A program made the position numbers and the translations under genes. From the NCBI GenBank assembly GCA_034440635.1, contig JAOTON010001533.1:132001-196000 (forward strand): a DNA stretch of 64,000 bases, read 5' to 3'. The notes beneath the pieces are model-generated. The model was not told where the DNA came from and did no database searches. It saw nothing but the letters and a program-made list of their open reading frames with translations. Shown one piece after another: positions 11,801 through 23,800 of the stretch (within the stretch, counting starts at the first letter, position 1; each line of letters starts with the position of its first letter). Source of the DNA: Lepas anatifera (lineage: Eukaryota; Arthropoda; Thecostraca; Lepadidae).

Positions 11801-14800
11801 ATACAACATTTGATTCTCTGTAACGAGAGGAAGCGAATGGCCCCTAAAAATGATTCTAACACCACTCTGTCAGACGCTAGAGCCCGCAAACCTTTCTCCA
11901 ATATACCACTTTCTTTGACCTGTCATGAACTCAATATCTGAGCCAAAAAGTGGCCGATGAAGTTTCTTCATGAATTTGTGTGAGCCATCCACAAGTCTTT
12001 GCGTTTTTTTCGCTATCTCGCATAGGAGCCGAGTTCGAGGGGGGGTGTTTAAACGCCTCCTCCCCCGCCACCAGGGCGAAGGTGGCTCGGAGGCCCACCG
12101 GGGGCGGGTGTTAACTCATGTGATACAATGATTATGAAAATAGGAATCTGCCTGACATGCTCTCATACCTGGGTTCTCAGTTGTTCAAGTGACCGTTCCT
12201 AAATCGGTCAGCGTGGGAGGGAGGGGAGGTCAGCGTGGGAGGGAAGGGGAGGTCAGCGTGGGAGGGGAGGGGAGGTCAGCGTGGGAGGGGAGGGGAGGTC
12301 AGCGTGGGAGGGGAGGGGAGGTCAGCGTGGGAGGGGAGGGAGGTCGTGTGGGGGGGGTCCTGGGGGGGGGGGTCACGGGAGGGGGTCCTGGGAGGAGGAG
12401 GTCTGGAGGAGGGGTCCTGGGAGGAGGTCGCTGGAGGAGGAGGTCAGCTGGGAGGGGAGGGGAGGTCAGCGAGGCGACAGGTTGCCAGCAACACATTGAA
12501 ATCGCCTGGCGCCATACAGAGAAATGCCAGAGAAATCCACCCTGAAAATGTCAGGGACGTTGCCAGGGGGGAAGGCGGCAGGGACAGCCACCCCCCTTGA
12601 GGGCCCGAAGGGCCCCCTGAGGATACGAGCCGCGCGAAGCGCGGTTCGCTCGCACTATGCTCTGTGGCCAAATTTGGCATTTTATACCAGACAGGGTCCT
12701 CTTAAGCCCTCTTCAGCACTCTATTCTGTAACAAATAGGCCCCTTTTTACCCATCAGGGCCCTTTTGGCGCTGTCACAGGGGCCCTTTAATGGGCACCCC
12801 CTGAGCGAAATCCTGGCTGCGCCCCTGGAAAATGTGTTAACCCTTCTCAATCGGACACGCAGTAAGGTACCGGTCATCGGACGAGTCGGCCGAGGCGATG
12901 CATGCAGTAGGAAGCTCACGAACAGTAATTCCGTCCTGACTGGTGTGATCAAAGAAGGCGATCCTTTCACCCGTGATACGATCTTATGTGGCGCGTTGCC
13001 CATATGATACGATAAGAAAGGCAATGGAAGGAGGCATGCGCGGGCATCGTGAGTCTCTGCGGACCAGCTGCCGTCAACTGAGATGAGATATTGTTTTTTA
13101 TGTGACCAGTGGCGGATCCAGGACTTCTTTTCGGGGCGACTCGGGGTCTTGAGCCTTCCTGCCATTCCTCGGATAAACCTCCGGCCTTACATTTACTATA
13201 GGCACTCTGAAATTTCGTGGGAGGAGGCTTGAGCCCCCTAGCCCCCTTTTATCTACCACTGATGTTGACTTACAAGACGGTAAACTAAGAAATACCCATC
13301 GTCTGTAACCTCGTCACACATTGTTGAGTCAGGCGCTGGAAATGCATGGAAGATAAGAGCGATGCGAGTAGGCATGGACCTTCGCCGAACAGGATGAGGC
13401 TGTGGCCGCTCGGAGCTGGTACCTCTCTCTCCTCCCCCAGGGGGATGTGTCGCGCAGACCAGCTCACTGAAGCAAAACAGAGCTTAGATTCGGCTGTATC
13501 ATGGCAGGCCGTTTGACCTGCTCGGCACGCATTGGTCAGTTACATTGGCGGTCGCAGGGGGGGCATTCCGGCCATGGCCCCCAAAGCGCTGGAGGGGGGG
13601 CAAACTATCTTTTGGCCCACCCCAAACGCCGGAGATATTTTTAAAAAAGGTGTTTTTACTAGGTCTGTAGAGCAAAAACATATTCGCTCCCACCCTCCCC
13701 CCCCGAGGAGAGGCAGACATGGGTTTGCCCCCCCTAAAACTCGGGTCTGCGTCCGCCCCTGGCCAGTTACTGTCTAATTAAGACCAATGGAGTAGTAACG
13801 GACAGTGACACCGTCACCGGCCAAGTGTAAGGGGATAGAGGTTTTTATTGATATCATATTTCCTTGCGCACGGAAAACTTTCTCTTCTAAGACCGGAAAT
13901 CCTTCCGTTGTGTACTCCTTGTGATGTTCTGCACATATACTCGCAATTTAAAATTTTAACCTTCTTCACAATTTGACCGAAATAAGAAAATTGTCTAGTG
14001 AAAAGTGGGGAGTCCCTTCCCCCCCCACTGAATGAAGCAGGACAAGTATCATATAATTTTGGCCCCGGTGTGAGGCGCGCCCTGTCTCCTGATGAAAACA
14101 CACTCAAAGACCAGAGACGCCGTTCCTCACCTCAGCAGGGGCGAGAGCAGGGCGGCTGTCAGTCTCTATCCATCTGGAATGTTTCAACATTAGGATCCAG
14201 ATGTACTAATAAAACAAAATCCAAAAGAGTTTGGTTTCCGTGTGGGCAGTTTCCCAATGGTGTGAGGTTGGAGACTCCCTCCTCTTCTTGGCGGCTGCAA
14301 CAACTGACAACGACATTGCTGGAACTTTCCAAAACTGCAAAAATCCCGTGATTGGCGGTACAGCTACCACCAGGGGTCGATCCAAGAGAAGGCATCTGCT
14401 TCCCCTCGCTCCCCCGAACCCTTCTATTTTCACCGATTTGCTTTAAAAAGAACTGCGTTTTTATGAAGCTGGGCCCTGTTTCCGCTCAAGCAATGGCCTA
14501 GATCCGGCACTGGCCATTATCTTGTTCAGTTTTGGAACTAGGCTAACAATACCACACAAAGTCGGCGCGCGGCTTATTTATCTGCGTGGAACATATAAAA
14601 ACCACCTTAAATTCAAACTGTACCTGTAAAGTGATGTCTGCAGAAAAAACCATATCAAAGATGTTTTTCTTGTAGATGTGTATGCAGGAAGTTGGTATGT
14701 TGCGTTGCACAAACTATTTCTACTAGAACTATAAGTAATCATACCTCCCATGGCAAGCAGAAGAACAACATTCGATATTTTGTAATTTTTGAAAAAATGT

Positions 14801-17800
14801 ATTGGGTTATACTCTTTAGATTGAGATTCCTTACATCTCCTTAGATGTTCAATCATTTGAAATTTTCAACAAGTCTTTCGTACAAACTTATTATTTTCGT
14901 AACAGATTTGATGACAAAAATTCAGCCTCCGACTAATTCTTAGCAAACCCGAAACCTACTTATCTTAAGTACGATACAGATACAATCACACTATATTTCA
15001 AACTGATATGAATTCCAAAACACACCAAAGTAGGCAGTTCTTGTAGAAGTTATTTCAGACACCAGTCGTATTTCGGTTATGTCGGTACTTCGGTATTTCG
15101 GTATTTCGGTATTTATTATTTTATTATTATTATTTCGGTATTTCGGACTGGTGTCTGAAATAACTTCTACAAGAACTGAATATGTCCCAGTCAAACACCA
15201 TTTACCGCAGCATACGTACTCGACATGGCCGTGAAGCGCTACAAACGACACGATTACTGGAAAAACGAGCATGAAACTAGCTAGATATAACAATCATCTA
15301 ACCTTTGCTATTAAGTGTAAGAAGTATGGAGTGCAGCCGAGAGGACTTAAGCTCAAATCCGGCATACGGACACAAGCTTCCAAGAAAATAATTCAAGCAG
15401 CAGAAAAGAAACTTCTAGCAGAACACATCAAAAATATTATCAACATAAGAACAAACCTAACGGAAACACAAAACAGAATTAAACAAAACCTCCAAAACAG
15501 ACTTGAAAGCACCACCTTTACTGAAATGAACCGGTAATCAGTAGAAAACAAGAGCATGAGTCAAATAAAGTAAAAACCAGACAAAAGAAGAAATTTGACA
15601 GACTGATCAACAGACGTAACGCACCAGCACACATAACAGGAAGAGAAGAGGCAAGTTCAGCACAACCGGTGATAGATCTGGAAGGAAGAGGAAGCGATCT
15701 ACAGACGTCAGGTACGACATCACAAGAAGATTCGGCAGAAAGGAGGTCGGAAGAAGATGAAGAAACAAACCAGGAAACAACAAATCCATCCGTCGGCCCC
15801 AGAGCACATGCGATCGACGACTGTGTCACAAACCTCTCCGGAACAGAACTCACAGAAGGAGAACTGTCGGTCCTACGGAAAGGTTTGAACTTCGTCCCCA
15901 CGCCAAAACATGTAAGTCACATAGAATTCATAACAGAAATCGAGAAACTCATTCTTAACTCCAATATGTCGCGCGATGAAGCAAACAGGTTACGTTTTGA
16001 AGTTACTAAGACCTTGCAGTCTCATCATAACACACCTGATAACCTCAGTAAAGCAGAAAGAAAGGGCCTTAACAGACTGAAACAAAGAACAAACCTGGTC
16101 ATCATCCAAGCGGATAAGGGTGGCTCAATCTGTGTTCTCACTAAAGAGCAATATCTCAGTAAGTTAACAGTTTGCTGTCAGACACTAACACATATGAACT
16201 TCTTAGCAAAGATCCTACTCCAGCTTATACTGAAAGGTCAGGGAAGCATTAAAGCACATAGAAACACGAGGAAGGTTATCGAGAGCACAGTACTTATCCC
16301 TGTACCCTCCGATCCGTCTCCTCCATTGTTTTACGGTCTACCGAAAGTACACAAACCGAACATCCCGCTGAGGCCAATAGTTTCTTCAATAGGCTCTGTA
16401 ACGTACGATGTTTCAAAACACCTTTCCAAGATTTTAGCATGCCTTGTAGGGAACTCGGACCACCACGTTAGGAACTCTACAAAATTTGCCGAGAAGTAAG
16501 AGAAGTTACTATAGCAGATGACGAAATAATGGTGTCATTTGATGTAGTGTCTCTTTTCACCTCGATTCCAACCGAGCTAGCGTGCGAAATTGCCCAAAGA
16601 AGGGTAGAACAAGAAATGGCTAGTGAGGATGACAGTTTTAGATCATCGATGGGGTTGGATGTAGACGACATAGTTCGTATGTTAAGAATTTGCCTTAATC
16701 TCACGTACTTCCAAGTAAATGGACAATTTTACAAGCAAATAAGTGGAACTGCCATGGGCAGCCCCGTCAGCTCTATAGTAGCGGAATTAGTGATGGAAGA
16801 GCTAGAAACCAAAGCACTCGAAACATTCGCTCCTGGCGTTAAGTTTTGGAAAAGGTATGTGGACGACACATTCGCAATAGTCAAAACCTCACAAGTTGAG
16901 CCCCTACACCAACATTCGAACTCCCTTTCACACAACATTAAGTTCACATCGAGAGAGAAGCCGAAGGAATGCTACCCTTCCTAGATGTTGCAGTACAAAG
17001 AAGAACAGATGGAACATTAACCACTAAAGTATACAGAAAACCAACCCACGGAGAAAAATATCTAAGCTTTCAATCACACCATAGCACACAACACAAAGAA
17101 GCAGTAGTCAGACTCTTATAAATAGGGGAAAACCATCTCATCAGAAGAAACAGACAGGACACACGAGATCAAAAACGTAGAACAGGTACTACAGAAAAAT
17201 CACTATCCCAAAACATTCATGAAAAACACACACAGAAAAATCCAACGCCAGGAATCTCGACAAGAAAACAACCAACTAGAGAGAGGAGAAACAAAACCCA
17301 CAGTAGTCATTCCATATGTCCGAGGTATTTCAGAACGTATCGTGCGTTTAATAAAACCATACGCAAAAACACAAACCAAACCGGCAACAAACCTAAAAAT
17401 ATACTAGTAAAGCCCAAGGACAAAAGACACAAACACCAAAACAAGGAAGTAGTCTACCAGTACACATGTCAATGCGGAAAACATACATAGGGGAAACGTG
17501 TAGGACCATAAAAACGCGACAACAAGAACATAAAGAGCTATAGAAAACGAGGACCACAACCACTCTGGACTGGCCAAACACATTTTAGACACCGGACACA
17601 ACATTAAATGGGATGACGTCAAAATCCTAGCGTATGAAAACCATTGGAGAAAAAAATAAAAGAAGGCATCTTCATCGCAAAAACACAACAAAACCATCTT
17701 CTAAATACAAACTCAGGCATTCCAATGCCAGAAATTTACCAGGTTCTTCGCTCTTCATAAAAAGTAAAGAATGATAATAATAATGAATAATAATGATAAT

Positions 17801-20800
17801 GGTAGTAACAATGAATAATAATAGTAGCAAAACAATAACAAATAAAAAGTATCTCAATGCTGCATGTTCGTCAGGTATCCTGACTGTAACCTTCCCTGTG
17901 TGCACTGTATTTGCCTCTGTGACGCTTAACTCATTAATTATATTGTTGAACTTGTATATTACTCATTCTTGGGCAAGAAATGGCAAGTAGAATGTTAGGT
18001 TTTAGCACGAGTATGTTGCGATGTTTTTCAAACTTGTATAGTATTGAATTAGGCGCTGCTAACCAAAGTAGGCATATAATAAAGTGACAAACGCCTGAAA
18101 TAGCACGTCACGCCCTGGCTCACCAAACTGCTGTAAGACGCTGTAGGGCAGCGTGTCCCAGGGCGAGACGGGATCCTGCCCGCTGGTGTTGAACTCTGTT
18201 GTGTCGGTGTCGGACTCAGCTGACCTGAAGCGGGCCTCTTCATCTTCAGTGAGAGCTGCCCGCACGCGCGCGGCGTCGGAAAAGCTCCACTCCTGACCAT
18301 GACGTGCGGTCCTTCTGTGGCGTACCATGCCCTCGTTCTTGCGGCCGCAATCCTCATCCTGCCCAACTGAGGCACGGACAGATGTCACACCGAGGGCAGT
18401 GCCCTTGGTCCGAGACGAACCAGAGAACAGAATTCTGGTTCTGGAGTTTGGGTACGTGAGCTCTGGTTTTATATTGTTCAGAAATTCTGTTAAATGTTAA
18501 ATTTTGTATAGGAACTGTAAGGAATAGCATATTATTGATGTGATCCTACGCAACACCATATAAATGTTTTGGCGCGTAGAGCCCCGGTTATCTGCATGAT
18601 AACCGCATTCACAGCTGTCTAACTCATTTCATCGACGTGCACAAATCATTATGTTATTCACCGAACTCCACTTACCGAGTGGTTCCTCCTTGGCAGAGCA
18701 GCGAATCTGCGTGAATCGCATGTTGAAGAGGTAGGGTGCCTTTCCTCCGAGCACGTGACTGATGACGAGGGGACCCTCTTCAGGCGTGAGCGGAATAGTC
18801 ACTGCAGGAGATTGGGCCTCTTAGCTGCGTTCCGCTGCGATTGTAATGCAGGCTAGAAACGTGCCTCATGTCTTTCAGATACCCAGTCTTGTATCAGCCC
18901 ATTACCCTAATGCACAGGCAGAGACAATACCCCCGACTATTCCGGACACAAACAATGGTTGAAATATTTCAGTATAACGATGCATATGTGTTTCCCAGTT
19001 CGCACTGACTGCAATTTTAAATGCTATAGTAAGAGTCATCCCTATAAGACAGTTGACCTCGCAATGTTGGACATAACTTTTAAACACAGTGAGACAAGTA
19101 CCTAACCACTGAACCCTTATCGCCTTTACCCAGTGTGCTTGTCTGGATGTTTGTCTGTCAACAGTTGCCGTTGCCCGCTGTTTGACCTCGCGGTACAGGT
19201 CACGTGCTGACCTGAGTGTCCATTAAGACGTCCGCAGACGGGCTGGGTCCTCTCCCTGTTTCCGACCAGGTATACCAGCTGTGTGTCCGAGCAAGAGGCT
19301 AGTATGGGTGTGGTGTAGTTCAAGTACTCCACCCTGGAACATGCCAGCCGATGGTTACTTCAGCCATCGTCGGTCATGACTCACAGGATCACTGTCGTCC
19401 CAAATAATCCTAGTCATGGCACTCTGGTAAGAGTGATCAACTGCACTCGCTTGCAATAGCCGTGGTCATTGCAAGTTTAGAACACTAAAACGCTGAAGCA
19501 ATGCAGCATTGAAACATAATGATTCCATGACATAAGAAGGCTCGGGTTAAGCATTACAAAACTGGAAAATAATTCTAGAGTCGTTGTCCAGCTTTGCCAT
19601 GGTTTCCTTCCAAAGACAAAGGTATCACTGACTTTAGAGGCGGTCAAAGGTGCCTTGCACAAAATAAGAATATACACTCTTTAGCAAAGAGAGCATATTT
19701 CACAGCGTGCATTTATACTTTAAACGTTAAGTTAAAATGCATTCAATTATTGGTTCATATATTTGTGCAATGGTCCACGGGACATCCAATTGCGGACAAA
19801 ATCATGTGCGCAAAAAATAAAAAATACAAAGCAAACGGATAGTATAGAAATTTGAAATCTACAGCCTCCTTCCATCTTCGGTATCTACAATGATGAAATA
19901 TACGAACGCAGGGACCGGGTCACCCCCTCAGCCGCTGATATGTAAGGAGTGCCGGTCCGAAATGGAGGAACTCGAGTAACGTAAGCAAAGCTGACACTCG
20001 GTAACCTGCAACAAAATTCAAAACTATAAACTTCAAATTCCTCAACCTTGGCGGTGGCAGCCTTCTTCATGCACCCCGCAAATCCCCAACTGTAATCCAA
20101 GCCTCTTGGCTCGGCATTCCTGCCGTAGCTAAGACCATTCCCTCGCAAGTGTTGCAGCACCTCGCGATCCATTACTTGAAATAACCTCCCCATTGCTTTG
20201 AGACATTAAAGTAATCCACCCTCAACTTAAAATTCCCCCACATACTTTAGAGGCAGGCAAATGTGCCATGCACAGAACGCCTTATAAAAGCGCTCGGGAG
20301 TTGGTGATATTGGCCCCAGTCCTCCTGCCCTTGGCAAGCGTGCGTGACACTGGTCTGTCCAGCATGCAAAAGTGATTACAGCACTATTGTATCGTCTCAC
20401 GCAGAATGTGATCTCGATACTTCCTGTTTCTTTCCCATCCATGTCTTTTTCTTTGCTCCAACCATGGCTGGCAGCGTAGTCTACCAAGGCGATGGGGTGT
20501 AGATATTGGATGTGATTTGTTGAAGAGAGTCTTTCTTGTTAGACTTGTCATGTTCTACATGTCACCGTAAATAAACCCATTACATCTATACACTTCATTC
20601 AGTATTTTGGAAGTTACTCCTGGAGTTCATAACATTTGGGAAAAAGTTTACCTCAGGCCTCTAGCCACCTCCACCTTGCACTCCTCGCCTGACGACGGTC
20701 AAGGACCGAAAAGTTGTGTTTACCTCATCCCATGCTTTTTCATATTTACCTTGGCTTTTCCTTTTTGGACTTTTTAGGGTTTGGACGCCTTAGTTTCTGC

Positions 20801-23800
20801 ACTTTGGCTTTTTAGGCTGCAAGTCTTTTGGCGTTTTTACTGTCTTCTGTTTTATCATCTTTTTAGGGTCCTGGGTCATTCCCCATTGCGGCTTATGCAC
20901 CCTATCCACAGCAGGCCGTCTGAGAACTTATGATTAAAATCGGCTTATAGTGCGCGAAATCGACACCCACTCATACTTTTCTCTGGCGTTAGGGGACGCA
21001 ATTAGTTAAGGGACGCAATGCACTCCATTTTATCTACTATAAAACGTGGCAGTTCTAACTTCTCGCCCTGTCAAAAATATGAAACACTCAGCGATAAATG
21101 GCAGAATGGGGCGATATTTTAGCATCCATATCATTCCATCTCAAGGTTGTCCAGTCCTATCCCCTCTCCCCTTCAAGGCTGTTCGTCCCATTCCGGCATG
21201 GAAATACTATGATTCCATCTTAGGTCATGTCTCCAATAGTACGGGAGGGGGTACTATTGGTCCCATTGTCCCATTGTCTTTCCTGTCAGCTGAAGAAACC
21301 TCTTACATCTCGTCCCAAACCGAAACTGGAAAATGTGATGCCGCGTCACCCTATTTCATGAACGTTCCGAAATTTTAACATCATCCCTCATCTCACGCAG
21401 ATTTCTGCCCAGTGCTCACCGAATGGCGCACGTATCCTCAGCTACGATGACCTTGAAGTTACAAAGAAGGTTACCGGTGTCGGTTTCTGGGAAGCTTGGG
21501 TTTCTGTAGTACACAAGCCTCTCGCTGGTCTCGATATTACAGCTATGCTTGACTGGAACAAGAGGAAGGTGTGTTAACAATATAACAGTGGTAATAATGA
21601 GTGCTGAAACAAAATTTTGGTGTGTAAGGGATGCGCTTTAGTTCCATTGTGTGTGCAATGTTTTTGTTTTTGTTTTGTTAATGTTCCCCTCGTGCCTGGG
21701 GGGGATTAAATGTCCCAACTCATCCATGTATGAAAAGAGAGCGTTCATGTTATTAACCCAGTTATGCCAATCCTGTAAAAAACAAGAATCGGTAGACGGG
21801 AAACCAATTCACTACCCCCCCGCCCCTCCACCCCTCGGGATCTAATAAGCCAAGAGAGTTAAGAAAACGCCCGTTTTTTGTATAGTGAGGGCTATAGTGA
21901 TCTGCCATCAACAGATTTTCATTGACATAGGTCAAAACATTCACCGTCAAATGCGGTCATAAGCGTAAAAACTGGGTCATGCTGGGAACTTCTTCGGAAA
22001 TTCCGTCATTAGTTGAAAATAAACTATGAATACATTCCAAACGGGTTAAAATCAAGAAGGTAATGCCCCTAAAGAGCTCTGTAAGATTTTGGGATAACTT
22101 AATTAGAAGTCATTGAACAATGTCCTCACAGTATGAGTTATTACTCATATTGGCACCATAGCTAACACTGTAGCAGCTGGGGCATTCCAGGACAAAACGA
22201 CCAAAAATATTTCAATTTGACACCACCATGTCTAGAAAAAATCTGAAATTTTGTCTCCGGGGTAGTTTTGGGCCAGGAACACGTTTGTGAGAATCTTAGC
22301 CCCCTCCAACCAACGGTGACCGAGATATAGCCCGAGGCATTTTCGGGAGGTCACCTTGTAGACTCATCTTTGATGCTTCATAACTCCAAAACGCATTGCT
22401 TAATTAACAAGTTTTGTATATCATTGAACTCGTCTTGAACGATACATGTTTTTGAAAAAGGAAAATTTCAAAATTTAAAAACAATTTTGACTTTATTTCG
22501 TTGGACCTTTTCTTTTTTTACCTAGCTTGACCTTTTCACAGTTGAAATTGCCCTTTTAGGCACCTCAAAAATTTTGTTTTATAAAATATATTTCGATAAA
22601 AAAAGTTTAAAAAAATTCGTTCTTGCTATAACTTCCAAATTCTTAGCACCTAGGGTAGGTATGCAGACGGTTTTTGACCACTGCGGTAGTACAGCCTTAT
22701 GTTTAACACCGCAAACAAAGCGATTGCTTTTGTAATCGGTTGCTTGCAATCATATTGCATTATCTTTACGAAATTTTCCTCTTGAAAGTGTCAGAATTTA
22801 TGAAAATGAACACGCGCCCACACGAGGGGGCGGGCAACCGGCCTCCTCAGGTTTCTACAGGTAGTAAAAAAACACCTTCGCGCAGCGCCACCGTACTTCA
22901 TTTACCTCTAACTCGACATTTTTTCAACTTCTGGCAAAATAATTTGGGTCAACTGGCAGATGGTAGGTGCTGTAAACACCGTAGGTCAGCTGGCAACTGA
23001 CTGGTGAGGGGGTGACCTGAGGTAGATGGCCGTCGTTATGCCTTGTGGGACGTTCAACTTTGGTTCCTTGATTTACACTTCATCGTGGGAGTTGCTCGTT
23101 TGGGTGGTTGGGTCGGGGTCTCCGTAAAAATCCCTTGATGACTCTAGTGAGACTATGACTCCTAAAACTGAACTGGCAACAACTTGGACAAGATTTTTAA
23201 AAAGAAAAATAGCAACCATTAAAAGTGATAGAAAGGGATCCATTGTTTCGAGGGAGACGAGGGCAAAGGAACTTATTAGTAATGTGCCTTGCAGCCTTAA
23301 ACAAAACTTTACAAAAATGTCGCGACTTTATCAATAATTGAAACAAGTATAACTTATCCTATGAGCACCACTAACTCACACAATTACATCGTTCCCGGAG
23401 GTGGAAAAAAGTATCAATACAAGGTGACGCAGTTCAGCACAGCATACGTTTGAGAGGATTCATACAGAGTGTAAAAACACATCTGAAAGGCTTTCATTCC
23501 CAGGAAGTAATTTCAATCTGCTCATATATGCGAAAATTGTCCTGAAATCATAACGCATTCGACTTGTTCACTTGAACAGGCTGCCTCACATTATATTGAG
23601 TGATCATTTCAAAGTGAGTGAAAATGTCAAAATTCTAACTGTCGCGGATCCCAGTTCAAACGCCATTTTGAAAGGCTTTTGATTCGTGTTAATTTAATCA
23701 TCTGGGGTGGGAAAAATTTGAAGCTATATCGAGAGCCACTACGTAAAAATAAATAGCAAAATGTATCATGTGTTTAGCCCTCTCACAGGCCGGTTAAACT

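Noticed and set aside
12189..12600. Overlapping Gly/Arg-rich open frames
   Set aside because: They arise from the G-rich tandem repeat.
14088..14110. ctcctgatgaaaac as a hammerhead ribozyme core
   Set aside because: No flanking helices could be paired and it is far from the Penelope-like element.
18049..18375. Alternative minus frame (MPQLGRMRIAAARTRAW)
   Set aside because: It does not splice in phase with the neighbouring protease exons; the overlapping frame with EDCGRKN does.
19885..20010. Minus-strand open frame after a gttgcag acceptor, a candidate CUB second half
   Set aside because: The exon at 19333-19212 fits the CUB pattern and phase much better. This frame has no CUB cysteines and no phase-1 donor.
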